From Bacteroidota bacterium (GTDB taxonomy: Bacteria > Bacteroidota > Bacteroidia > Bacteroidales > FEN-979), in assembly GCA_026391355.1 (NCBI GenBank), contig JAPLDH010000019.1:1-64000 (forward strand): 64,000 nt of DNA, written 5' to 3'. Each line of letters begins with the position of its first letter. Within the stretch, counting starts at the first letter, position 1. Of this stretch, positions 7,979 to 18,291 are shown piece after piece. Under the pieces are notes generated by a model. That model ran no database searches and was not told where the DNA came from. It saw only the letters and a program-made list of their open reading frames with translations. The position numbers were made by a program, and so were the translations under genes.

Positions 7979-10900
7979 CTAAGATATCTTATCAAACAAT
8001 CTTTTCCAGAATGGTTTGGATGGTTTAATATCGTAACATAGGTTAATAAAATTCAGTCTTTCCAAAAACACATGTTCGAGTCTTTTGCTGAAATCCAGTT
8101 GGTTGTTTTTATTAAATGTCTTTGAGATCATTTCTGTAATGTCGTTATTTTCTTCATTTGGTTTTTCACCAGATGTAATAATAGCGAATCCAAAAATAAA
8201 CAACAAATCAGTTTGTAGTTGTAGATCTTTCTTTGCCCCAAAAGCTAATGGATAAGCTATCAGCCATTTTTTCTTTTCAATAGTATTATCAAATTTGCTG
8301 AGATAATTTGCATAACCCGGATATTTCAGGTTTTTATCTTCAAGCAATTTCATTAATTCTCTTTTATTCTTTTCCTGAATATTTTGAATCAATCCAGGTA
8401 GTGCACCTTCCACTATTGGAAAACTTTTCAGGTTTTTCAAGTTTTCTGAATCATTTATTGCTACTAAAAGAGCCAGGAGAAGATCATAGTTTAGCTGCGA
8501 TGCGGTTTTTTTTTCTTTTTCTAAAAGATAGAGGTTTGCCTGCGAAACGATTGCTTCAAGTTTTATTAAAACAGGTTTGATTTGCCAGGTCTGATGAACC
8601 GAAGGGTCCAAAAGTAATTCAAGCAGGGCAAGGATTTCAGATTCAGTTTTGTCATTAGGAACATTATCTATAAAAGAAAAAAGAAGCTGGAAAAAAAGAA
8701 TACGAACTTTGACAACTGTGGATGCTTCTTCAATCAATTGAAGAGCCTTCCCTAATTCATTACGTGCCTCCTCCAATTTTTTCTGCATCAGAAAGATACG
8801 TATGAGTTCACAATGAATTCTTGTTTTTTCATAATTGTCAGCAGAGTTACGGCGTAATAGCCGCTCTGCTTCTAAATAGTCTCCTTTCTCAAATAATTCA
8901 TCGACCTTTTCCTGAAGTTCATCATATATGGATGAGATTTTATCTTGTTCCCTTTTATTTACAAGAGAATTTAAGTTCCCTTTTTTACCGATGATTTTTT
9001 CATTTGCGATAATTTCAGTGTGTTCTAAAGCCTCTGATGATTCTGTATCCCCGGCAATAAAAGGATTAAACTTCAATTTTTCGCCGCAAGCTGGACAATT
9101 GCCAATCAATCCTGGATTTTCCCAGGCTTCATCCGGTAACTCCAGACATGGCGATTGTTCTGGCTTTAATTTTACCTTGTTGTTAATGTTCAGAATTTCT
9201 GTCAGGACTGATCTTGATGGTTCAAACCGATGACCACACAGGATACAATCAGCAATTGGTTCAGTGAATTGTTTTGATTCAAAATTCCATATTCTTTTTA
9301 TTGTTACAATGCAGGTTCCATTGAACATAAACCTATGACTTCCATTTAGAATGAGAATGTTGTCAGATGCTTCTCTTCCAACTAAACTTCTTTGAGAGAA
9401 AAAAATGCAATTGATATTTGAATCAGTGAAAAATTGATGTAGTTTTTTCCCACTCACTAAATCCCAGATACAGGATTCTTCCCTGGACCAGGTGACTAAC
9501 CTTTTTCCATCTGGGGTAACCTTAAGTCCGCTGATTCCTGAAGAATGACCTTTGATCGTGTTGATGATATTCCCGGAATTAAGCTCCCATATAATACAAA
9601 GTTCACCAATTGAGGAAACCGCTTTTCTACCGTCAGGAGTAACGACAACTTTATTCACGGAAGAAGTTTCTGTTTTGCAGCTACTTATGACTTGTCCAGT
9701 AATCAAATTCCAAACTAAACCTGAAACTGCCGTCTTTCCATCTGGTGTCACATCCAAGGTGCGAATATGATGGCCTTTAACATTTATGTTTTTTATCGGG
9801 TGTCCATTTGATATTCTCCAGTAATTTACAAATAATTCAAGGTCATCCCAGGAAATAGCCTTATCTCCTGAAGGTAAGATCACATAAGGATTTTTATTCT
9901 GCGTGCATCGTACAAGACTATTAAATAATTGTCCTGTGCTCAAGTTTAGGACAATAAAGTTATCTGCAGAAGATAAAATTGCTCTATTACCATCAGGAGT
10001 GATTGCCATTGAATCGACTAGCCCTATATGTTCTTTGATTATCTTAACTGCCTTTCCAGTCAATAATTCCCAAATAATAACTTCATTCGAAGCGTAGGTA
10101 ATCCCATATTTCCCGTTAGGAGTAATGGCTAAAGTATTGACATCTGCAGAATGTTCATGGAGCTTATGAAATGGAATTCCAGTAGTTATGTCCCAAACCA
10201 AGACGGTATTTTCAGTCGAGCCTGAGATTGCTTTTTGACCATCTGGGGCAATGGCCATTGGTCTATTTTCATGAAAATAAAAATACTTATTAATTTGAAC
10301 TACAGGTTGTTTTGTGGTTAGATCCCAAAAAATGCAATGGTTATCCCTGGAACCTGAAAAAACCCTGGTCCCGTCAGCAATGAAAACTGCTGAGGTGATT
10401 TCGGAACCATGACCTTTAAGCGTGTTGATTGGTTGGTTAGATATTAAATCCTAGATTATTAGGTCATGCCCGGAGCTTGAAATTGCGAATTTTCCATCAG
10501 GAGTTATATCAATGGCTTGGATATCGGTATTGATTGAATTTTGACGACTAATAAGATGACCGGAAGTAAGATTCCATACTTCATATTCCTTCCCGCAGCC
10601 GATAATCACCTGATTTCTAACGTAGCATATTGACAGGTAATTACCCCAATGGTTAATACTGAATCTTTTTTCCTTTCCTGTTTTTAAATTCCAGATAATG
10701 CATTCGTTGCCATAAATACAACCAGCCATTTTTTTGTCATTTGAGATTGCCACAGCAGTGATATCACTGGCAGGAGTCCTTTCAAATTCGAATTTTTTTA
10801 TGAAAGATCCAGTAGTCAAGTCCCAGTAAATACATTCATGAAAATATCCCGAGAATGCCCTTTCTCCATCAGGAGTGATGGCCACATCACTAATGTCTTT

Positions 10901-11701
10901 ATGCTCCTTGAGTGTAAAGATGGGTCGCCCAGTAATCAGGTCCCAAAGAATACAGGTTCCGTCACTGGAACCAGAAATTCCTCTTGTCCCATTTGGGGTC
11001 ACAGCTACTGAACAAACCCTATTTTCATGCCCTTTCAGACGATAAATAATTCTCGGTATAGGTTGCCATGGTGGTCGTGATGGAGTCGATCGTAAAACAA
11101 GATTTTTTAAAATTTTATCAGGTGCGTTTGTTGCAGCATCACCAACTGGACCGCAATCATAGTTATTCCAAGCCTGTTGAATGGCCAATCCCTGTAATTC
11201 ATGTGCATATTTTTGCAAGTTACCGGCTTCTTTTCCAAGAAATTTATTAAAAGATTTCAATACATCTAACCGGGTCAGGCTGGTTCTTAAACGTTCAATT
11301 TCTGCGTTAAGTGTATCATCGCTCCAGGGGGGAATACTCTCAGGTATATCCAAAACAGAGATTTTCCCTTTTGCGCATGATACCAGGTCTTTAACATATT
11401 TGTCAATGCGGGCCTGCCGTTCATTTTCTTTCTTTTTATTTTCCTGGTTATCAGGAATGACATTCAATACTTCATTAAAATCTTCAACTAGTTCATAGGT
11501 CATCTTTGCAGCAGCCTTCGCCTGAATAAAATCAAGGTCACATAAAGTTGAAGTTACCTCATCCCACATCTCCCCCTTGGTTTGCTGCCACGGCTGTTCA
11601 ACGAGTTTGCGGGTGTTTGGTTTCTTTTGAGACGGTTCGTCGAGATAAAGTGGTTTATCTGAGAAATACCTGGAAAGGGTTTTGTGATATGTGAGGTTCA
11701 T
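7979..11701 (-). pseudogene. Large WD40-repeat protein with STAND linker module, split by one in-frame TAG
   Basis: One frame runs from ATG 11701 to TAG 7979-7981 (1,240 codons), broken only by TAG 10451-10453. The TAG replaces the tryptophan of a WD40 blade (HDLII-stop-DLISNQ, expected WD), so a TGG to TAG change is likely. The N-terminus (YHKTLSRYFSDKPLYLD, RKLVEQPWQQ, LCDLDFIQAKAAAKMTYEL) is the linker found in STAND ATPases such as DUF4062/NACHT-WD40 proteins. About a dozen WD40 repeats follow. After them come a four-cysteine zinc-ribbon-like segment (CILCGHRF ... CPACGEKL) and a helical TPR-like region. No NTPase domain precedes it. Read-through or restart at the ATG at 10258 could give a partial product of 759 residues. 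The gene is most likely a decayed defence-type sensor. Confidence 0.7.
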
Positions 11702-11719
11702 AGAAATAAATAGTTAGTA

Positions 11720-11799
11720 TTAAACACCCTCGGGTGCTGCGCACACCAAGGGGTTTTCAGTTAAACCCGGCGGTGTCTGAAAGACCCGCCGGTGTTTAA
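11720..11799. repeat. 80-bp palindromic element with 9-bp terminal inverted repeats
   Basis: The ends TTAAACACC (11720-11728) and GGTGTTTAA (11791-11799) are perfect inverted repeats. Inside is a stronger hairpin, CCGGCGGTGTC (11767-11777) with GACCCGCCGG (11783-11792), around a TGAAA loop. It sits between the WD40 gene start and the end of the broken GH26 gene. It could be a small non-autonomous mobile element or a transcript-end structure for the minus-strand GH26 gene. Confidence 0.55.
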
Positions 11800-11812
11800 T
11801 TAAAACCATCAT

Positions 11813-12746
11813 TCAATTTTTACTGATCATTACTTTACTGACAAATTTACAAATCTTCTTTCTCTCCATAACCACATAATAAGCTCCCTGTGGGAATCCT
11901 TTGGCGGAGAAGGAAAAAGAATTCTTGCCCTGGGATGATCCTTCCCTGATCAATGCAATTTTCTGTCCCTTCGAATCAACCAGGAATATCGTAAATGAAT
12001 CCTGTACAGTGAGTTGAAATTTAATCGCGATAGAATTTGTTGCTGGATTGGGGAACACCTTCATCCACACTCCGTGGGTAAGTCGGGTCGAATCAGGATC
12101 GTGAATCCCTGTTGTACAAGGCCGTGATCCACTCATTCTGTTCGTTCCATTGCTGTTCCTGCGTCAACGGGAGCCTGACACCGACAGCGGTAGGATCAAG
12201 GTTTGGAGCAATGGATTTCAAAAGGGTTGAAACATGACGAAATGCATCCACGTATTCCTGTGGTGTTCCGCCGTACGGGTACCAGGTTCCGTTCATCTCA
12301 TGGCCGAATACAATGTAAATAGTGTTGTTGAAAGCCGCACAGGAATCAGCGAACAACAACAGGGAGGCATCTCTGCTACCGTTTGAATAATTGATCAGCC
12401 CGTCGAGCGGCATAAGGAAGAATACCGGTTTGGCCCCAAGGGAAGCTAGCGTATCAGCCCAATCCCAATGCGAAGAGTTGAGCAGGTCACTGTCATTGCC
12501 GGCATCCACATACCTGGAAAAACAATAATGGGTTTTACCGTAGAGTGCATTAAACCCGGTCGGGGAAATGCAGGAACTGTCAACCGTTCCACATCCCAGG
12601 TATGCACCTATGTAACATCCATTTATGGGTTGTGCCTGCGTTGGCAGAAAAAAAAAGAATGAAAACAAATAGAGAACAACAAACAATAATACTGACCTGT
12701 TTAAAATGTATTTAGATAACATTTGAAAAGAGTTTATGACAAACAT
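11813..12746 (-). pseudogene. GH26-like (mannanase-type) secreted glycoside hydrolase, internally deleted and frameshifted
   Basis: The N-terminal piece (stop at 12093, 217 residues) has a signal peptide (LLFVVLYLFSFFFFLPTQAQ) and the motif FGHEMNGTWYPYGG, which in GH26 enzymes carries the general acid/base glutamate after HE. The downstream piece (11813-12136) is in another frame. It ends with a type IX secretion C-terminal domain (VFPNPATNSIAIKF ... GAYYVVMERKK). The normal second half of the catalytic barrel, with the nucleophile, is missing. A deletion plus frameshift near 12100-12136 therefore joined the catalytic start to the sorting tail. The gene formerly encoded a secreted beta-mannan-degrading enzyme and should now be inactive. 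Confidence 0.65.
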
Positions 12747-13155
12747 AATGAATAATTTGTGAAGAGGATCCTATTCAAGGTGTTTTTTTACGTTCAACAT
12801 GACTCAAATTCATAGGAGGGTTGATTCCATTGCTTGGTAATGAAGGATAAAATAATGGTGTGATATGGAAAATTAATGGTAGTGTAAAAATAGGAAAAAA
12901 TATTATGTCTTTACAAGCGTAGCTTTTTTCTAAAGGGTTGTGGATTCGAATCCGGGAATATGGGAATGACGGATCCGGGTTAAAACATCCGGTGAAAAAC
13001 AGGATTGAAATATGGTCATTTAGAGATAAAATATTCCTTTCTATCCTTTATCTTTTTTTTGGTTAGACTCATGTATTAATATTGCAAAATTATAATTATT
13101 GATATACTTTACTATTTCATTTGCAGTTATTGTTCTATGAAAACTCATTAAAATC
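12747..13155. other. Intergenic region without a recognised gene
   Basis: These 409 bases separate the divergent GH26 pseudogene and PepSY-like gene. No convincing coding frame, tRNA or repeat was seen. A palindrome GGATTCGAATCC at about 12945 resembles a T-arm but has no tRNA around it. Confidence 0.4.
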
Positions 13156-13947
13156 ATGAAAACTATGAAAAAACTCATCTTGTTATTGTTTGTAGCCATG
13201 GTTGCTTTTTCCTGTTCCAAAAATAAAACAGCCACGGTAACAGAAAACAACCTGAACCTCTCCGATTTGCCAGTCACCATCACAAGCTATGTTGCTGACA
13301 ATTATCCTGATGCAACGATCTACCAGGCAGTTAAACTGGAAAATAGTCCTGCACAATATGTAATTACACTGAATACAGAGGAAGAACTGGCCTTTGATAA
13401 GGTCGGGAATTTCCTTGGCGATGGCAGTAAATTTCCGGGAGGGCCTGATGGTCCAGGATGTCCTGGAGATTCATTACATCCAGGACCGGGTCCCGACCCT
13501 GGTCATGGTCATGGACATGGACATCATCATGGCCACTGTCCGCCACATAACTGGATTCCCGCAGATTCATTACCACAAGCTATACTGACTTACATCTCTG
13601 CGAACTACAGCAATTATGTAATTGATCATGGCCAAAAGGATTCCATCTGTCCTTACGGTGCTGTCACTGCTGTAATGATTGAAATGGCGGATACAGTCCA
13701 CCTGAAACTTGTCTTTGATGCAACTAATGCTTTTCTTATGACAGGTCAGCGGATCCATTATGCAGCGACTCCTCAACCGGTAAAGGATTATGTCACTGCC
13801 AACTATGCTGATTATCATGTCTGCCACGGAACAGAATTGTTAACCCTGGGTAGTGGAACAATTCATTATGCAATTTACCTTGATAAGATGCATAAGCATT
13901 TGAGATTGATCCTTGCTGCAGACGGAACGTTAATCTGCATTCAATAA
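13156..13947 (+). CDS. PepSY-like (DUF2874) lipoprotein with a His/Gly-rich linker
   Basis: The product has 263 residues. The lipoprotein signal is MKTMKKLILLLFVAMVAFSC with the acylated cysteine at 20; a second ATG three codons in is equally possible. Three PepSY-like units follow: residues 38-92 (PVTITSYVADNYPDATI), 138-195 (PQAILTYISANYSNYVI) and 203-263 (PVKDYVTANYADYHV). Between units 1 and 2 lies a Gly/Pro-rich linker (93-131) with eight histidines and C128, written GHGHGHGHHHGHC. Such linkers bind transition metals in other proteins. PepSY-like proteins of Bacteroidota are secreted and poorly understood, and may inhibit proteases or bind ligands. The metal role is inferred from composition. 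Confidence 0.7.
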   Translation: MKTMKKLILLLFVAMVAFSCSKNKTATVTENNLNLSDLPVTITSYVADNYPDATIYQAVKLENSPAQYVITLNTEEELAFDKVGNFLGDGSKFPGGPDGPGCPGDSLHPGPGPDPGHGHGHGHHHGHCPPHNWIPADSLPQAILTYISANYSNYVIDHGQKDSICPYGAVTAVMIEMADTVHLKLVFDATNAFLMTGQRIHYAATPQPVKDYVTANYADYHVCHGTELLTLGSGTIHYAIYLDKMHKHLRLILAADGTLICIQ

Positions 13948-13973
13948 GAGCATCTCTTTTTTTTGGTTAGTAA

Positions 13974-14012
13974 CAGGGTATTCCGGATCATCGGGGTACC
14001 CTGATTCTTGTT
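13974..14012 (+). terminator. Possible terminator after the PepSY-like gene
   Basis: CAGGGTA (13974-13980) pairs perfectly with TACCCTG (13997-14003) around a 16-base loop, followed by ATTCTTGTTTATTT. The T-tract is broken, so the call is moderate. Confidence 0.4.
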
Positions 14013-14206
14013 TATTTCCAGAGGTATTGTCGTTTCAATGATGCAAATGGCAATCAAAAAATCATGAAACATGAAAATGTGGGAATGATGTAATCCTTTT
14101 CCGGAAATGTATAACATATTCCTAAATTAAATTTCTCACCTTTGTATTGTGAAAATCTATTCACACCTGTCGCGCCAGATGCCGGTATTTAAAGTTGTCT
14201 GATAAA

Positions 14207-15025
14207 ATGGCTAAAACAAGAAAAGTAATAACCTTCCTAACGAGGCTTACAGTAGTAATTTTGTTCATCGCCGTTGGTGCGTGCAACAAAGATAATTCAA
14301 CTCCGGCTGCCGACAGAAAGATTTCATATAGCCTGAAGGTAAAAGATGTCCTCGGGGTTTCCGGTACAGCCACTTTCACCGAGACCAGCAGTACGGTAAC
14401 TACCATAGATATTGTGCTGACCGGTGCTCCTTCGGGAACCCATCCGGCAGAACTTTGCACGAATTCTGCAATTGAAGGAGGTACAGTTGTTATTACATTC
14501 AATCCAGTTGATGCGACCGGAAAAAGTTCAACATCTGTGACTACCTTGACATACACCCAGTTGATTTCTTACGACGGATTTATTAAAGTCCTTAAAAGCA
14601 GTACCGAATCCGATGTAATTTTTGCGCAGGGCGATATAGGGGGTAATGTGATAACTACAACCAATAAAACCTATATCCTGGATACCATAGGTTCATATGG
14701 CGTTTCCGGAACTGCATTATTTGAAAAAAGGGTAAATGGAAATACACTGGTAACCATTATGCTGACGGGCACTATTCCAGGCGATGTTTATCCGGCAACA
14801 ATTAATCTGGGTTCAATCGCATCAGTGGGTGGCGGACCTGTTGTGAAGGCGCTGAACAATGTTGATGGAACTACCGGTAAAAGCTATACAAACATCAAAA
14901 AACTTGATAGTGGAATTGACATCACTTATGATAATTGGTTAGTATATGATGGTTATATCAATATTTATCAAACTTCAGTAAATATTGGAAACATTATTTG
15001 CCATGGCAATATTGGCTCGAATTAA
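14207..15025 (+). CDS. Lipoprotein with two CHRD-like beta repeats
   Basis: The product has 272 residues from ATG 14207; a TTG 12 bases earlier is less likely. The signal ends at GACNKD, giving a lipidated cysteine. Two repeats of about 115 residues each begin with a strand pattern GVSGTATFTE / GVSGTALFEK, then VTxxxLTGxxxG and a later YDGFIKV / YDGYINI. The VSGTATF...LTG pattern is like CHRD domains, which are extracellular beta-sandwich modules of unknown ligand, though the similarity is modest. It follows the PepSY-like gene by 260 bases on the same strand and may be separately transcribed. A role at the outer surface is inferred from the signal. Confidence 0.6.
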   Translation: MAKTRKVITFLTRLTVVILFIAVGACNKDNSTPAADRKISYSLKVKDVLGVSGTATFTETSSTVTTIDIVLTGAPSGTHPAELCTNSAIEGGTVVITFNPVDATGKSSTSVTTLTYTQLISYDGFIKVLKSSTESDVIFAQGDIGGNVITTTNKTYILDTIGSYGVSGTALFEKRVNGNTLVTIMLTGTIPGDVYPATINLGSIASVGGGPVVKALNNVDGTTGKSYTNIKKLDSGIDITYDNWLVYDGYINIYQTSVNIGNIICHGNIGSN

Positions 15026-15356
15026 ATATTCGTCATTTCAGACAACATCTCCCTCTAATTTAAATCTCATAATTCAACCTCATAAATCAGAATTCCAGGC
15101 AACCTGTGGCACACCGTCAAAGTATTGCTGGTCATTGATTCAAACCTTACCCAACTGGTGAACGGGTGAGTTTCAGAATTGATAAATTCAAAAAGGGGTT
15201 GGTTTTTGGGATCAGTTCAGCACCTTTCTGCCTTCGTGAAATAATTCTTTATAAATTAGGTGGTTTCAAATATTCTTGTTACCTGGTAATTTTTCACTAT
15301 AATTGTGTAATCATTTAGATATAAACGGTGGTATTAACATTATAAAAAAATATTTT
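15026..15356. other. Intergenic region with a possible minus-strand gene scrap
   Basis: The 331-base gap contains an open stretch on the minus strand, 15074-15216. It encodes text such as FEFINSETHPFTSWVRF and ends at TGA 15074-15076. There is no start codon, and I do not recognise the protein. It may be the last 47 codons of a lost gene. No promoter element fitting TAnnTTTG was found for the plus-strand gene that follows. Confidence 0.3.
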
Positions 15357-18224
15357 ATGAAAAAAGTCTTTACTACCATTCATACAGAAGGACTTCCCTT
15401 TAGGATGAAACGCAGGATCCTTGTTTCAATAAGTCTGTTATTCATCACAGGAATTATCCTTGGATTGATTTTTACCTTAAAACCTGCTTCTTCCCTGATT
15501 CATAAATCTTTAAATAAAGGTATCATAAGCGGGCATGAAATAAAGGGAGAGGAGTTCGTTCTTTATTCGGCTTTATGGGAGTTCATGAAAACCCGTGATC
15601 CGAACGCAAACCGGATTCCGGAATGCATTCGTGGAAAAGAACTGGAATTTGCCTCCCGCCTTCCTCAGAAAGATGAATTAACCAGATCCCAGAATTGGGT
15701 TTCTTCAGGTCCGAATAATTTCAGTGGAAGAATCTTGTCCCTGGCTTTCGATATCGGTGATGAGAACGTCATATTGGCTGCTGCCGCTTCCGGCGGTATA
15801 TGGCGTACGGCAGATGACGGAAATACATGGACCAAGACAACTTCGCCTTCCGATATTCCCAGCGCCACTTCTATTATGCAGGATATGCGTCCCGGAAAAC
15901 GAAATATCTGGTATTACGGAACGGGTGAATTGCTCAGTACAACCGATCGGAGGTTAAGCATCATAGCGAGGACTGTTGGTTTGGGTGACGGAATCTTTAA
16001 ATCCCAGGATGGTGGAAACAGTTGGGCCCAGCTTCCTTTTACCAAAACAAATTCCCCCGGCATACTGTCACAGGTCTTCCAGGGTATCTGGAACTTAGCC
16101 ATCGATACCTCAAACCATGTTCAGGATGAAATTTATGCGGCCTGTTACGGGGGAATTATGCGATCTGCTGATGGCGGCGATCATTGGAGCCTTGTATTAG
16201 GGGACTTAACGTTCAAGCCATTTTCAACCGATATTGCAATCGATCCGAAAGGTATTCTGTATGCCGGTTTAAGTACTTACTGTCCCGAGTATCCCGGAAA
16301 TCCCTGTCCCATCGGAGGAATTTGGACCAGCTCAGATGGAATTCAATGGCAAAACATTACTCCTGCTGATTTTCCGGAAGAATACAGGCGTATCAAACTG
16401 GCCATAGCGCCATCCAATCCTGATATTGTATATGTATCCACGGAGACCCCGATCCAGGATACGGATCCCACATTTGGTTTCTCTGCTTCCCAGCATACCT
16501 TCTGGAAATATACACACAATAAAAAGAACAGTAAGGGGTCGTGGGAAAACAGGACTGTCAATCTGCCCGGGAAAGGCAGAGGGAACATTTTAAGCGCTTT
16601 TCTTGACACCATCCATGGCGCTTTCAATTCCATCGGCGGATATGCATTCACACTGATGGTCTACCCGGATAATGAGAATACCGTATTTATCGGTGGAACC
16701 AACCTTTACAGGAATACAACCGGTTTTGCAGATTCGAACTTCACCCATTGCCTGGGGGGTTATCCCTATGATCTGGCAGATACTAACCTCCATCCAGACC
16801 AGCATTTTCTGGTGACTTCCCGCCTTCATCACAATACTTTATTCTCAGCATGTGACGGAGGCATTTATAAGACTTCTGACTGCCTTGCCGGGCGTGTACT
16901 ATGGAATTTTTTCTCACAAGGTATTGTCAACAGTCAGGTCTATTGTGCCGGAATGGATCATGCAGCCTCCCATGATGAATTTGCCGTAGCAGGAATCCAG
17001 GATAATGCGATATATATTACCGATAAGAATATCTTCCCACTTTCTGACTGGAATGCGGTGTGTGGAGGGGATGGACTGACCTCAATTGCGGCGGATCACA
17101 AAACCTTCTTGATGGGTTCGGTTTATGACGGTAACATCTTCTCCTTTCAGATAGACAGTTTATATAATATCAATAACTTTTATTCCCAACGGCCAACTTT
17201 TTTCTGCGACAGTAATTTTCTTTTTTATACCAATTATGCCTTAGATCCGAATGACAACACCACATTTTACTTTCCACAGAAGAATCACCTCTGGAGGAAA
17301 TCAAATATGGCTGCTGCAGCTTCAGACACTAACCTGCTTAATACAGGATGGACAGAACTGACCAATATTGGTTTGGGCTACCAGGATTTTATTGTGGCCA
17401 TCAATGTATCAAAGGTTCCGGCAAACCGCGTTTATTTCGGCACCTATACCGGTAAACTTTTTCGGTTGGATCAAGCCAATACAGGGAATCCTTTGGCGTT
17501 AAATATAACAGGGTCAGGTTTTCCTACCAATGGTTTTATCTCCTGTATTGAAGTCGATCCCGGCAATGCAGATAATTGTTTTGTCGTATTTTCTAATTAC
17601 AATGTTCAAAGCATTTTTCGTACAACCGATGGCGGGCTGAACTGGGAGACCGCAGGAGGAAACCTGGAAGAAAATACTGACGGCAGCGGTAACGGACCAT
17701 CAGTACGGTGGCTAAAATTACTTTTCTATCAGGGGACTACGATCTACTATGCCGGTACATCGGTAGGTCTCTTTTCTACAACAAGCTTAAATGGGGCACA
17801 GACCATCTGGCAACAGGAGAGTCCTGGGTTGATTGGCAGGAGCATCGTCGATATGATCGATGCCCGCAGTACCGACGGCTGGGTGATGATTGCCACTCAG
17901 GGCAATGGAATTTTTACATCCTATTTTGAGCCAACCGGGATTGGGGATCATCCAACAATCAATCAAGCCTTGCTGGAGCAGAATTATCCGAATCCAGCCA
18001 CAACAGAGACGAGTATAAAATTCACCGTTCACAAACCTGAGCAGGTTAAGATCATCCTGTACGATCAGGAAGGAAAACAGGTCAGGGTACTTTTGGATCA
18101 ATTTGTGCAAAAAGGATCCCACGTGATATCCTTTCAGATGGATCATCTTTCCAGTGGAATTTACTACTACACACTTACTTCATACGCAGGGAGGCTTTCA
18201 AGGAAAATGATTGTTCTAAAGTGA
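15357..18224 (+). CDS. Secreted BNR/sortilin-like beta-propeller protein with type IX secretion sorting domain
   Basis: The product has 955 residues from ATG 15357 (MKKVFTTIH); the frame is open further upstream only from a TTG. A membrane-spanning signal lies at about 29-48 (ILVSISLLFITGIILGLIF). The body carries several BNR/Asp-box repeats (GIFKSQDGGNSWAQL; SADGGDHWSLV; FRTTDGGLNWETA), as in VPS10/sortilin-like propellers and many exported Bacteroidota proteins. The C-terminal 80 residues (LLEQNYPNPATTETSIKF ... SGIYYYTLTSYAGRLSRKM) form a type A sorting domain. This predicts export through type IX secretion and surface attachment or release. The substrate is unknown. The N-terminus is longer than a typical signal peptide, so ATG 15402 (MKRRILVS) may be the true start. 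Confidence 0.8.
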   Translation: MKKVFTTIHTEGLPFRMKRRILVSISLLFITGIILGLIFTLKPASSLIHKSLNKGIISGHEIKGEEFVLYSALWEFMKTRDPNANRIPECIRGKELEFASRLPQKDELTRSQNWVSSGPNNFSGRILSLAFDIGDENVILAAAASGGIWRTADDGNTWTKTTSPSDIPSATSIMQDMRPGKRNIWYYGTGELLSTTDRRLSIIARTVGLGDGIFKSQDGGNSWAQLPFTKTNSPGILSQVFQGIWNLAIDTSNHVQDEIYAACYGGIMRSADGGDHWSLVLGDLTFKPFSTDIAIDPKGILYAGLSTYCPEYPGNPCPIGGIWTSSDGIQWQNITPADFPEEYRRIKLAIAPSNPDIVYVSTETPIQDTDPTFGFSASQHTFWKYTHNKKNSKGSWENRTVNLPGKGRGNILSAFLDTIHGAFNSIGGYAFTLMVYPDNENTVFIGGTNLYRNTTGFADSNFTHCLGGYPYDLADTNLHPDQHFLVTSRLHHNTLFSACDGGIYKTSDCLAGRVLWNFFSQGIVNSQVYCAGMDHAASHDEFAVAGIQDNAIYITDKNIFPLSDWNAVCGGDGLTSIAADHKTFLMGSVYDGNIFSFQIDSLYNINNFYSQRPTFFCDSNFLFYTNYALDPNDNTTFYFPQKNHLWRKSNMAAAASDTNLLNTGWTELTNIGLGYQDFIVAINVSKVPANRVYFGTYTGKLFRLDQANTGNPLALNITGSGFPTNGFISCIEVDPGNADNCFVVFSNYNVQSIFRTTDGGLNWETAGGNLEENTDGSGNGPSVRWLKLLFYQGTTIYYAGTSVGLFSTTSLNGAQTIWQQESPGLIGRSIVDMIDARSTDGWVMIATQGNGIFTSYFEPTGIGDHPTINQALLEQNYPNPATTETSIKFTVHKPEQVKIILYDQEGKQVRVLLDQFVQKGSHVISFQMDHLSSGIYYYTLTSYAGRLSRKMIVLK

Positions 18225-18291
18225 CATTCATATCTCCTACTTCACCCTAATAATTTATCATTCATTAACGTCTGAAGGCAAAGTCCGGCTT

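Noticed and set aside
867-10453. Recoded TAG (stop codon reassigned to an amino acid)
   Set aside because: Many intact genes in the window end in TAG, and the two in-frame TAGs are confined to decaying accessory genes.
12930-12975. tRNA-like T-arm (GGATTCGAATCC)
   Set aside because: It is only a short palindrome; no acceptor, D or anticodon stem can be drawn around it.
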